Shown piece by piece: positions 32,036-43,227 of a stretch of 64,000 bases of DNA. The notes below the pieces were generated by a model, which saw only the letters and a list, made by a program, of their open reading frames with translations, ran no database searches and was not told the DNA's origin. Location: positions 528,994 through 592,993 of the forward strand of contig NW_006498469.1 of the NCBI RefSeq assembly GCF_000471905.2. The letters run 5' to 3'. Position 1 is the stretch's first letter; each line of letters starts with the position of its first letter. Made by a program: the position numbers and the translations under genes. The stretch is from Amborella trichopoda. Lineage: Eukaryota; Streptophyta; Magnoliopsida; Amborellales; Amborellaceae.

Positions 32036-32596
32036 ATGCATGGAACGCTGGAAGCTTGTAAAAAGAATATTTGGATACCTCAAAGGACAACCAGCTATAG
32101 CCTATGCCATGGAGATGGTAAATTAAAACTACAAGGCTACAATGATGCTAACTGGGCTGGTAGAGAGTATGAATTCAAATATACATTTGTGTGGCGTTTC
32201 ACTTATGGAGGAGCATGTATATCATGGGGCAGCTATATACGAAAGAATATGTCCCATTCAACTGTAGAGGTATATGAGGCGGCCAATGAAACAATATATT
32301 TAAGAAAATTGCTCAGTGAGATACCATTGGCCAAGTTTGAAAGCACTCCAGTAGTTATTTGTTGTGACAACCAAGCTGCCATAGCTATTTCTAAATATTC
32401 TATGTACCACTATATAGAAGAACACATTGATAGAAAGTATCATTCCATGAGAGAGTATGTGGAATGAAAGGATATAGAAGTAATGTATCTCCACACAAAT
32501 TTCATGATAGCTGACCCGTTGACTAAAGGTGTCAACATAAACCCACGCAAAAGGTGTGTAAAGGGTATGGGATTGAGATCCACAGGTTTCTTGTGA
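32036..32596 (+). pseudogene. copia RNase H remnant and pol C-terminus
   Basis: GYNDANWAGRE, GGACISWGSYIRKNMSHSTVE and CCDNQAAIAISKY are the standard copia RNase H blocks. The tail reads YLHTNFMIADPLTKG up to a stop near 32596. The frame shift relative to RT and the stop at 32465 break the polyprotein. Confidence 0.8.
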
Positions 32597-32815
32597 TGCG
32601 CATGTGATGAGCCTTAGTGGCTCGACTATTGATCATGTGGAATGTTATGTGATTACCTTTTGCTTGTGTGGCATATCCGCCTTTGTGGCGATGAGGCTTA
32701 TGTGGCATGTGTAAGCGCTTCCGAGGGTGGTTAGGTTAAGTCTTCAAATATTTAATGGTTCACATATGTGGCAAAATCCCTCAGAGGGGAAAGTGTCACG
32801 AACCACATCCAGCTA

Positions 32816-33130
32816 GCAGTCTTTTGACTATGTTATCTACATTGTGAGACTAGGCTAGACAGTTATACTTGAGCATGACCTCCAACTACTAGTCTTTTGA
32901 CTCTGTGTTCCACACTGTGATAGCTAGCTTGGATATCCGGACAGTTGAAAATGACCTCCAACTGGCAGTATTTTGACTTTGTGATTTGCATTGTGGTGAC
33001 TGAACTGGACAGTTGTACTTGGTATGACTCATTGAGCATGACCTCTAGTTGGCATGTCTAATAGACCCCGTTTTCCACTTTGTGATGGCTAGTTTGGACA
33101 GTTTGAGGATCCTTAAGGGGTCATAGCATG
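32816..33130 (+). repeat. diverged tandem repeats in the 3' untranslated part of the copia element
   Basis: About four units of roughly 80-90 bp each carry GACCTCCAACT-like, CTTTTGACT-like, CACTGTGAT-like and GGACAGTT-like words in the same order, between the pol stop and the polypurine tract. Confidence 0.65.
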
Positions 33131-33477
33131 ATTCACTGTGTTGATAGTTATTCCCCTTTTCAGGTGATAAAGGTTCTTGTTTTTTTGGTGATTTGTGTTT
33201 CACGATGTGAGTGTCCGATGCCTTACGGAGGACACTAGCGAGAGAGAGAAAGTTCACTAATCTAGAAGCAAGTAGGTGAAGTTCATGATATGGTTGATCA
33301 CACAATATGCCATGGCAATTGATGACTGTGGGAATGTGTGTGGTTGATGCCATTGAGTGGATGGATCATATCTGTGGATGGATTTGTTGTTTGAAGATGT
33401 AGACCTCAAGCAACTTCTATGTAGCTACTAAAAGTTTTATATGGTGGTTGTACAAATATTTTGAAATAAGTGGGGGA

Positions 33478-34417
33478 TGTTCAAGAAAATGTGTTTCTAA
33501 ATATTTGCAAAATAAGGGCCCAATTTTTTATTTATTTTCTATTTTTTTTATCCCACTTAAAATGTATTTTAAAAGGAATTAATGCTTTTTGTAGAGAAAA
33601 AGAAAAAGCCACGTGAAGAGAGGGACAAGTGGCCATTCTCTCTTTACAAGTGTCTCTCATTTTTCCTTTTGTATATATGGGAAAGGTTTTTGGGGAGGCC
33701 AAGGTACATTTGCACGAGTTCTCTCTCTCTAAAACGTCTTTCTCTCTTTTAAGTTTCCTTGTGAGCTGGGTTAGACGTGCCTCTCATCTCTATGTGAGCC
33801 CTCCAGTGTCATGGGATAAATTACAACACTGTGTTGCATTTCATAGTAGTTTCTCTTTCTAGATTATTTCCTAACCATTGTTTTGCAGCAAGCTTATCTT
33901 CCCTCTTATACAATATGTTTATGGAATGTTCATTCTCAGCAAGTTTCTTTTTCTAAAAAGGCTACAAAATTGAGCATGTAAATCTCTATGAATTTGGTAA
34001 GTTTGTTCTAAGTTTTTTGTTCATACTTTGCATCTAAAATAGTACTTGGAGTTAGAGAAAGGTTGTATGAGCAAGGGAAAAATTATTGGGCATCATTTTA
34101 TTTTGTTGGAGTAATTTATATGGGGTTTTTGATGAGTACATGCTTGCTGGAAATTACATTGGGGTTGCTTAGAAGAAGTCTACAATAGGTGCAATAGATT
34201 TTGGGCTTTGATTCCTTTGCGGATAATAAAGTTAATGATCTTTGTGCATCTCTTTTGAGTCCTAAAGAAATTTACAACGAGCTTTTGTGACTCTTTTGAT
34301 AAGAGTTGCATGCCATATGCTTGTTAATATTTCTAGTTGAGTTCAAAACCCAACGTGCATGACTTTAGCTCTATTCACTTCTGAAAACCAAAAATATGCA
34401 CTGTTTTTGGGCCAACA
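33478..34417 (+). repeat. 3' LTR of the copia element
   Basis: It is 940 bp, starting TGTTCAAGAAAATG after the polypurine tract and ending GGGCCAACA before the target repeat GTTGT. Confidence 0.9.
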
Positions 34418-34732
34418 GTTGTAATATGCATTCTATTTGTATTAAATATTTTATATCTAATTACAGACTATTATTTATGAATATGTAACGCCTTTTATGG
34501 ATTAATTTGTAGAATCTCTGAATGACATATTATTAATATGAATATTTGAATAATGTATTTTTACAGATTGTTACATATATAATGTTGAGTTGTTGCCTCG
34601 TTGAAACTTATTGTCCAAAGTATAGTTTTGTTACGGCTTTTTCTTTTCTTTCTTCTTCTTCTTGTTTCTTTGCTTTTCTCCTATATGCTTTGAGTTTTTT
34701 GCAATCATGAACGTAAAAAAGCTTCTTGTTTT

Positions 34733-35680
34733 TGGGCTCAAATACAATGGATCTTTTCAGTTTTCAAAAGTAAGTAAAGGTACAGTAACATGCAAAATGG
34801 GTTTTGAGCCAAATCAAAAAAATTAGCAAACATATGGCATCCAACTCTCTCAAAATATCCACAAAAGTTTGATGTAAAACTCAAAAAGATGCACAAAGAT
34901 CACTTTGTCTTCCACAAAGGAATCAAAATGCAAAACCGATTGCAACTGTTGTAACATCATATAAGAAACTCCAATGTAATTTCTTGCAAGCAGGTACTCA
35001 TCAAAATCCGATATAAATCATTCCAACAAACTAACAATAATACCCTATAATTTTTTCCCCTTTCTCATGCAAACTTTCCCAAACTTAAAGTACTCTTTCA
35101 AATACAAAAGTATGATTAAAATTTTGAACAAACTCACCAAATTCATAGAGATCTGCAGGCCCAGTTTTGTAGCTTTTCTAAGGAGAAACTTGCTGAGAAT
35201 GAGTTTTCAATGAACATATTGCATAAGAAGGAAGACAAACATGCTGTAAAATAAGAGTTAGGAGATAATATAGAGAGAAATTACTATGAGAGGCAACACG
35301 GTGCTGTAATTTATCCCATGACATTGGAGGACTGTCACAGAGATAAGAGACATGTCCCTAGTACCCAACTCACAAGGAAGCTTAAGAGAGAAAAATAAGT
35401 TTTAGAGAGAGAGAAGGAGCTTGTGCAAGGTGCCCTGGCCTCCCCAAAATCATTTCCCATATATAACCACTTAAAGAAAAATGAGAGAGACACTTGTAGA
35501 GAGAGAATAACCAAGTGTTATCTCTTAATAGTCACTTGTCCCTCTCTTCACATGGCTCTTTCCTTTTCTCTTCTAAAAACATTAGTTCCTTTTAAACTAC
35601 ATTTTAAGTCAGGTAGAAAAAGAAAAAAGAAATTGGGCCCTTATTTTTACAAATATCTTAGAAACACATTTTCTTTAACA
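34733..35680 (-). mobile_element. solo LTR of the same copia family, opposite orientation
   Basis: A 948-bp copy of the copia LTR lies on the minus strand. Its start (TGTTAAAGAAAATG) is at 35680 and its end (GAGCCCA) at 34733. A perfect 5-bp target duplication GTTTT lies at 34728-34732 and 35681-35685. There is no internal region, so it is a recombination-derived solo LTR. It sits about 310 bp downstream of the complete element. The open frame 35423-35719 within it is a chance frame. Confidence 0.9.
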
Positions 35681-35926
35681 GTTTTCCCTGTTTCTATGCA
35701 TTATAGCCTTTGCGGGTAAAGGGATCAGCATATGATCCTTGTTTTTTTTTCGTACGAGTTACAAGCCATGGTAAGGTTTAGGGGTTTGCGTGGTTTATTG
35801 CTTTTGGAAGTTATTTCTTTTGTTTTTGTTTGTTTTTGCATGATACTTTACCTTTATTTTTGTTATTATTTATAAATATCTGGATAGTAATCTTCTGTTA
35901 TGTAGCAATGAGGAGACTTTAATTTT

Positions 35927-37533
35927 GGGGAATATTTCATATGGACCCCTAATTTTTTTTTTAATTTACAAATAATAACCCTTCTCTTATTTCTCCTATC
36001 ACACGATATTGATTTTTATAAATGTGTATCATCTCACCCCCTCCTCACATCTCTCCTGTTCATTCTTTATTTTTACCTCACCAATCGCGTCAAAGAATTA
36101 TTTTTACCTCAATAACCCTCTTCCTCATCTCTTGCTTTTGAGGAACAAGAGAGAGAGAGGATTGGGAAAAGAATGCATATTTTGTTTAGGCTACTGGATA
36201 ATGATAACAAAGGAAGGGGAGGGACGTGAGGACGGGGTGAAGTGATATATACAGTGTTACCTAGACACTTCATATTTTTCTTAGTACCACGTGTTTATTT
36301 ATATTGACATGTAGACACATGTTGACACGCGCAGACATGCCACTGGCACGTGACCATACATGTCTGATGATGTCAGCAATTTTTAGTATGTATCAATACT
36401 TTAAATTAAAGTGTTGAGCTATTTTCTAACATATACACACAAGGATCCATGTGGTAGCATGGATGTCTAAAGTTGAAGGTGGAGTGGTTCAATTCTTGAT
36501 AATGCATTACTTTTTTATTGTCATTATTTATTTTTACGTATTTTTTCATTAGAAAAACATATAAGGATGGGGTTTCTATGAGTCATCCGACTCATATGTC
36601 CATATGCCGCCCCCACTAAAATTCATTTTATTTGATTGTTTTTCTAATTTTTTTTGTAGATTCATCATCTAGGCCAAGATGATCATAAATATAAACAAGA
36701 AAATAAACTTTTAAAATTAAAAATATAATGTTTTAGTATGTTTTTATGCACTGCCCTTATCTTATTTATAAGTAATACACTTTAGATAACGTTCATCTTT
36801 AAGATAGACATTTGTAAGTTAACGGGTTCATGAAACAATTTTAAAAAATATAAAACCCTTTCATAAACCCACCAAAGCAGGTCTTGAGCCTTTTAAGCGT
36901 GTAGCACGAGTGCTAATGTGACGATGTCTCCATCAGCTGCTGCACAAGTTTGGCAAGCTTTAAAATATAAACTTTATTTAAATGAGGAGGTATGAAAAAA
37001 ATTTCATGCGCTGGGGATTCGAATAAGGGACTTCGTAAGTGGGACCCCACTTGCGCCTTAAGCGTTACCACAATGCCATTATGGTTTAGGCGTTAATAAA
37101 CTAGAATTTATATTATATATACCTTAAAATGTTTGTTGTATGGATGTATCTTAAACTACTGAGTTCCTAGCCTGCTGTACTAGATGCTTTGATACGTACT
37201 AGATACAAACATGCATATTGGTATCCATGTAACATTGGATATAAACTTCTAAAAATTCATACCTTGTGATAGGAAAAATGAGAGAGGGGTTATTATAAAA
37301 TTGAGTTTTTATTGGAGGGGTCTGTACGAAATTTTCCTTCTATTTTTCTTGTCTAGAGAAAATGCATATTTTGTTTGGGCCGGTTATTGGGGAAGAGACA
37401 ACAAAGAAAGGGGAGGGAATGAGGAAGGGTGGATGAGTATAATTCTAAAAATTAATGCCATGCGATGGGAAATATGTGAGAGGGGTTGTTATGAAATTGA
37501 ATTTTTTTGGAGGGGTTTGTAGGAAATTTTCCC
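35927..37533. mobile_element. MULE-like inverted-repeat element with internal duplication
   Basis: The left end (35927-36030) and right end (about 37440-37533, read on the other strand) share GGGAAAATTTC-like starts, an ACCCCT word, an A/T run, AACCCCTCTC-like and TCCCATC/TCCTATC words. The flanks TTTAATTTT and TTTATTTTT match at 8 of 9 positions, a MULE-like target length. A partial third copy of the right repeat lies at about 37262-37345. The segment GAATGCATATTTTGTTT..GGGGAGGGA occurs at both 36168 and 37361. I see no transposase. Confidence 0.6.
36250..37260. other. interior of the MULE-like element, non-coding
   Basis: The tRNA-like patch GGTAGCATGGATGTC..GAAGGTGGAGTGGTTCAATTC is at about 36450-36500. 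A GAGTCATCCGACTCAT palindrome-like patch is at about 36578-36594, with an inverted partner at 41510-41530. No coding sequence was recognised. Confidence 0.35.
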
Positions 37534-39129
37534 TTTATTTTTCTTGTATTGACCAAATTGGTTTGTTTATAAAAAAAAAAAAATGCAGTGATTTGCATTG
37601 GTGTTTCTGGTTTTGCAGTTTTAGTAATTTATGTTTTTCGAAAAAATGAATATTTGGCTAAAGAACCCACCAGTGGAACTTTGTGTTTTTAATGCTTGGA
37701 ATTTTCGATTCTATAGTGAAAAGGAGATATCATTTATTCATTTTCTGTTGAGTACATTAGAGAGAGGGGGGGCCATGCATTTGAAGCAAGCAAAGTCAGG
37801 ATACGAACCCAAGACCTTTCGTGCAAGAAACACATGTCACCATGACAGCTACTTAAAGCCGTCTGTTGAGTACTTCAGAGTTCCTACTGAAGTATTTCTC
37901 TCCCTCTGTTTTTTTTTTAGTATTGGAAATCCTAGTCTTGGAATTGATAGGGTTCATATTCCTTGTTCAAGTTTGAAAGAGTGAAAGAAACAAATGACAA
38001 GGAACAAAGAAAAAAAGAAAAAAAGAAAAGAAAATGATTTGTTAAATGGGTGCAGTTGGCATACGGATGCATCCGTAGCTATAGAGGTAAGGTGCGCCTT
38101 CAAATTTTATCATGGTATATAATTTTGGCGTAAAATGTTCTTAGGGTTATCTCAAAATCTATTTTTATATCTAATTATAAAATTTTAAATTTAAAAAATG
38201 TTTAAAATCAAGTAGATCTATCAACATATGAAAATCTTGAAAATAGACGGTGTAGATAATAGGTTGTAAAATACACTATTTCTAAGACTTAAAATCTTTT
38301 TATTTTTCATGGTCATACATCTCGATGTCGAGATGATCAATCAAAGGGTTTTTCAACGTTAAAACTACCTTTTCCGATAGATTTTTGAGGTGCATCCGTA
38401 GCTCGACATTATAAGGTTGCAACCTATATAAACTTTTTCCTTTGTTAATTATACAGTTGAAAAATGCTTCCTCAATTTTTAGAGATTATTCATAGAACTG
38501 GGATGATAATATTGAAGGACATAGCGGATAGTTTTGATTATCTTTTTTTTCTGTTCCTAATGGATTAATTGGTTTTTTGATAAGCCAGAGGTTCATCCTG
38601 GGACCTTTTATAGCTAAAAGAGAAAAGGAACAAGATGAAGTTTATTTATTTGTTGGCATTTTAGTTGTATATTCCATCAGTTTTTATTTATAATTTAATT
38701 CATTCTATTGAAAGACATGCATTTTGTCCCATCATAGAAATCCCTAAGTATATCATGCTTTTCGAATATTGTGTTATTATTATATTTTGATTACTTATTG
38801 GTATTTAGAGTACTGCCTGAACAAATCTTATAATTGACGCCTAGTTGTGTTGATGTAATCGGGTTTTTATTGTGTTCTTTCTAGGTTTTTAAGAGATGAT
38901 TTTTTTTTCAACCATCTAAATGTGACATTGGCCTGCTTGTTCTTCCTTTGTTTGATTTCTTCTTTATAATCTCTCCATCTCTTTTTCCCTCTCTTAAAAT
39001 TTTTCAAAATTTTGTATTGATCTGGATTGTGTTTTTGAGCGTGTTGCTTAGCTGGAATTAATACACACGATGCATGAAGAATTAAGATTTCTCTTTCTAA
39101 TGCGTATTCTTTTCTAATTTTGTTCTAGT

Positions 39130-39155
39130 GAGAGAGAGAGAGAGAGAGAGAGAGA
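39130..39155. repeat. (GA)n microsatellite
   Basis: A perfect dinucleotide run of 26 bases. Confidence 0.95.
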
Positions 39156-40364
39156 CTTATACTGAAATGTAAATTTCTGTAATGCTTTTTTGGCTCATTT
39201 CTCTGTGCTCTTCTGTGTATCATTTGATGCATCTTTGTGATTTCTTTTGGTTCCTCATTGCAAATGTTTGTTGCATTTTGGATGACATTGTTTTCCTTGT
39301 TGAGCTCTTGATGTTGATATTTGATAATGGAATCTCTGCTTCGTTGAAGCAGGGGGTTTGTACTTTTTATCTTATTCATGAAATTATAAATTTAAGTTAA
39401 TTATATTCCTAGTTTCATTTGAAAATACTAAGATCACATTCGTATTTATTGGTCCTAGCTTTGCTTGCAATTTATCAAATGATCTTCTATCCTTGCAACT
39501 CTTCAGCCCGCCATGTTCATCCTCGCAAATTATCAAAAGTACTATTGTAGCAATTCTTCACCCTGCCATGTCTGCTGGATCAATAAAATGAAAATATCCA
39601 TTAAAATGAGATGTATCCTTTTCTATGTATGATTTACAATTGCCTTATTCATATGCCATGTCAACTAGGTGTAATGTGATTCCACCAATGTATTTCCTTG
39701 TGCCTCACACTCACGTTGCACCCTGCAATATATATCTTGCATTCTATTCTTATTCAGCAATAAAAGCTAGTTAGAGAACAGAGAACAATCCGAGCCTTCA
39801 GCGTGCCATATTTATTAGGTAGAAGGCCATACCTAAACTGTATTCTTATCCTCAAACATACAATGTCTGGCTTCTTGTGGGCATGTTGAGCGTGTTACCA
39901 TGGTATATGACATTATATTTGTCTCATTGAAATCAATATTTTTGTACAAGATTGATGCATTCTAAAAATTTATAACTTTTATTTGGTCATCAATTTTCTA
40001 GTAATTTAATTTTCCATTAGAAAGATGATGTAGGGAAGCCGAAGTAGTCTATTTTTGTCCCAAAAATGATTTGGGTTGAACATTATCAATTTGACTGGAC
40101 AAAGGTGGAGTTATTTTCAATGATTCTGGACGTGGAAATTTTTAAAATGCATTTAAAACATTGTATGTACATAAAGTGCTTTTTATACAAGTGGGGAGGT
40201 GGCTACTTGGGACTTTGGATATCCTTAAAATTCCTAAAATTTGGGAGGTATCTTTCTAGTTTTTCGGAAGCTAATGAATTTACTGTTTCATTGGTTTGAG
40301 TTTGAGCTTTAATCATGAATTGCATATGGGAGAGACTCACCACTCTCTGGGTGTTTTTTTTCAG

Positions 40365-40639
40365 ATCAGCAAACTCTTTGACGGCTGGAATGCGCTCTTT
40401 CCCTAGGTACTATGTCTGTTTACGATTATTAGCGCAGAAAAGTGAATTTAAGAAAATTAGGAGGATGTATGATTGATACTTTTCCCATGATCTTTTAGCT
40501 ACTATGATTTTCATGGGGCAGTGGAGGTGACCGTTCAAAAGACCATCTGAACATCAATGCTAGAGCTCACCCAGCCATGGCAACAACAACATATGGGGAT
40601 GAATGTAAGGATCCGGCGGTGATGTTTCATGGCATTTAG
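40365..40639 (+). CDS. possible 3'-terminal exon pair of an unrecognised gene
   Basis: Segment 40365-40406 follows a T-run and CAG and ends CCTAG|GTACTATG. Segment 40522-40639 follows GGGGCAG and ends in TAG. With phase 2 at the junction they read SANSLTAGMRSFP-S-GGDRSKDHLN and on to DECKDPAVMFHGI-stop. The two pieces are balanced in composition, unlike the AT-rich surroundings, and the phases agree across a 115-bp GT..AG intron. I do not recognise the product and did not find upstream exons. It could be a gene tail, a pseudogene or chance. Confidence 0.25.
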
Positions 40640-41766
40640 TGTTCCATTTACTTATGTTAAGTCTCCATGCTTCATGATAAAACTGAACACAGGTTTTTCC
40701 TATGCTCATTAGGGATTCTATTTCAAACTAAATCAAGTGGCACGTGAATTTTCCTAGACCTGTCCTCTTGAGGTCCTTTGTTCGTTTATAAAATCAAGTG
40801 ATGCATTCTAGGTTTCATAGTTCGTCACATACTCGTTTATTTTGTCCATATTTTACTGTACATTTAGAAGCCTTAGTTCTGGTTTGCGTTTGTATTCTAG
40901 AATGTTTCCTATTTTGGAAATCAAGTAAGTTCTGTTCCTGCAAATCAAGGGATCTATAAAAGTGGAATATTGTTTTAGGTGAGTTGTGTAGGAGCATGTG
41001 GTTCCACTATCCTTCATGCTCATTACAACTTGAGTTTGGTACAATAACTTTCATAAACAAATTGGTGGTAAGTGCAAGTGTGTACCCACTCTAGCCCCCC
41101 CCCTAGAGAAAGCTCCTCCCTTAAATATTGTGTTGGTTCCCAAGGGCTATAGGTTGCAAATGGGTCTACCCCTATGATTTACTATGTTTCCTTTTCAGGT
41201 GCTCTAGTGCAAGAAGCAACCATTCCATTGGAGCTGCACTTTTATTTTCTTTTCTTCCTCTTTATTTTTCTAGAAAAGCATTTGGCATTTTATTTTGGAA
41301 AAGTGTTGCGTGAGTCTATGGTGATGGACGTTGTATAAAGTGTACCCGCCATAGATTTCATATAGACGGTTCACCAAAACAATACAAAAAAGAAATATTT
41401 TAAATTTTAAAATGCTATTTTTCTTTTAATATTCATGATCGCCTTGGCAAGATGATGAATCTATAAAAAAATTAGATAAAATAGAGGGAGGCTGCATGTG
41501 TACATGTGAGTCGGCTGACTCATGGAAACCCGCATCCTTTTATTTTTCCACAACCTTATTAGACAATTACGATATTCAACTCAAAGCTGCCAGTATATAA
41601 CATTCAACTCCACTGACGAACTTTATTTCAGTTGTCATTTACATTACGAGAAAGCTAAGAAAAAGTGCCATAAATAATAGAGGGTGGCCCATTGGCAAAG
41701 TGTTCCAACTTGAAGGTGTGTGGGGTATGTTCGCAATCTATTATTATTACAAGCGGATTTTTAATG

Positions 41767-41945
41767 CACGAAGTAGCCAGTTTATGCATACATGTGATTT
41801 TTCATTGCATCAAGTACCCAGTTTATGAATACATGTGAATTTTCATTAGGACGAGTAGCCAATCCATTGTTTCATATGAACTTTTGCTACACAAGTAGCC
41901 AATTCTATTATTAAATGTGAATTTTGGCAAAATCAAGTGACTTCT
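41767..41945. repeat. about 42-bp minisatellite, four diverged units
   Basis: The unit AGTAGCCAGTTTATG..ACATGTGATTTTTCAT recurs four times (near 41773, 41813, 41855 and 41896) with increasing divergence. Confidence 0.75.
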
Positions 41946-42399
41946 TGAGCTCAAACTTGTAAAGATTTCAACTGTAGTCTTGTTTACACCCGAATCTGGG
42001 AAGATCCCGGAAGAAATCCTCTCTGATTTATGTTTTAAACTAAACAATCAACAATTTGATGGAGAATGGTGGATTCCATTGTATTGTATGATGAGACTGA
42101 TCCATGGGATCAACTTTCTCCTCATAAATAGTCGGTAGGACCGGCTTGAAATAACACAAAAATCAAGTAGAAAACCAAGAAACCAGGAATAAATAGATTG
42201 GAAATAAAAGAAAGAATTTACCTCGATTGAGCGAGTTAGCCTATGATGTCTGGAACCTGTATCAGACTGCGAGTTGATTTACTCCATTCTCTTTCCTTGA
42301 AGAATTTTTTGAATTGTACCTAGGGCATGTTCTTCCTCACGTTTGATTTGCGAAGGTCTTGTTCTTCATAAGGCTTTTCTCAAATTAAGTTGTAGAGAA

Positions 42400-43227
42400 T
42401 GTGAAGTTTCTCCGAAGAGACTCGATGTCCATTAATTAATATGAATATACAAGCTTGTCTTATATAGACAAATGCAAATGACAGGAATAGAATAAATCAC
42501 AAATATTTATACTATATTCAAACTTACCATAAAATACAGATATTGTACCTACCCTTTCATATATATACTGCCTATAATATATACCTTCCATATTAATTAG
42601 ATACACAATATATGCTTTCCTTTCACACTCCCTCTCAAACTCAAGATACTATGAAAGAGAGCAGTTGGAGCTTGTTGTGAAAATGAGTTGTTGGATCTTC
42701 AGGTGCATAGCATGACTAGTAGATACAGTGGTTGTCATGTTCAGATTGCTTGATCAACAAGTACATAGCGTAGCAGTGGATCAACAAGTCTCACGAACAG
42801 ATGGCCTCAAGAACTGAGGGCCATATTAGAGTAGGGTCGATCAATCAGACAAAAAAAATTCTAGAGAAAAAAACAAATCAGAGTCGAAAACGACTCAGCA
42901 GAGAGACAGATCCGAGAGTTGAAACTTGACTCAGCAGAGAGTCAAGACACGACTCAACAGAGAGTCGAAACAGAAGTTGCACCGACTAGGTGAGCTACAG
43001 ACTTGTCTTCAAAATCAGCAACAATGCTTCAGGGACAAGGAATGGATACGGCTACGATGAATTTGGCTCTGATACCATGTGAAGTGTCTCGGGTTTCTCT
43101 AAAGAGACTCAATGTCCATTAATCATATGAATATACAAGCTTATCTTATAAAATACAGATACTATACTTACCCTTCATATATATACTGACTATAATATAT
43201 ACCTTCCATATTATGAGATATACAATA
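42400..43227 (-). mobile_element. TRIM-like miniature LTR element
   Basis: Terminal repeats lie at 42400-42627 (228 bp, TGTGAAGTTTCTCC to TTTCACA) and 43078-43227. The second is shortened at its outer end and has an internal deletion. Just inside the second repeat, on the minus strand, is TGGTATCAGAGCC, the initiator-Met tRNA primer site (plus strand GGCTCTGATACCA, 43065-43077). A purine-rich tract on the minus strand (GAGAGGGAG) abuts the other repeat. The interior is about 450 bp, non-coding, with GAGAGTCGAAAC-like short repeats. No target duplication is visible because one end is lost. Confidence 0.8.

Larger units (their letters stand above)
26265..34417 (+). mobile_element. Ty1/copia LTR retrotransposon, complete but decayed (8.15 kb)
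   Basis: A perfect 5-bp target duplication GTTGT (26260-26264 and 34418-34422) flanks LTRs that begin TGTT and end CCAACA. A primer-binding site matching the 3' end of initiator-Met tRNA (TGATATCAGAGC, 27240-27251) follows the left LTR. A polypurine tract AAGTGGGGGA (33468-33477) precedes the right LTR. The internal order gag, protease, integrase, RT, RNase H is diagnostic of copia. The frames are broken throughout, and a second LTR element has inserted into pol at 29500. Confidence 0.95.
37534..42399. other. largely unassigned stretch
   Basis: It holds an AT-rich dispersed repeat (about 38150-38370, shared with 100-480), a (GA)13 run at 39130-39155, a possible exon pair (40365-40639), and a 42-bp minisatellite (41767-41945). 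No other coding sequence was recognised. The open frames at 39182 and 40066 have no supporting features. Confidence 0.4.

Noticed and set aside
35423-35719. 98-codon plus frame
   Set aside because: It lies antisense within the solo copia LTR and runs over its edge.
37005-37085. GGGATTCGAATAAGGGACTT patch as a tRNA gene
   Set aside because: It resembles a tRNA T-arm region, but no matching acceptor, D or anticodon arms could be built around it.
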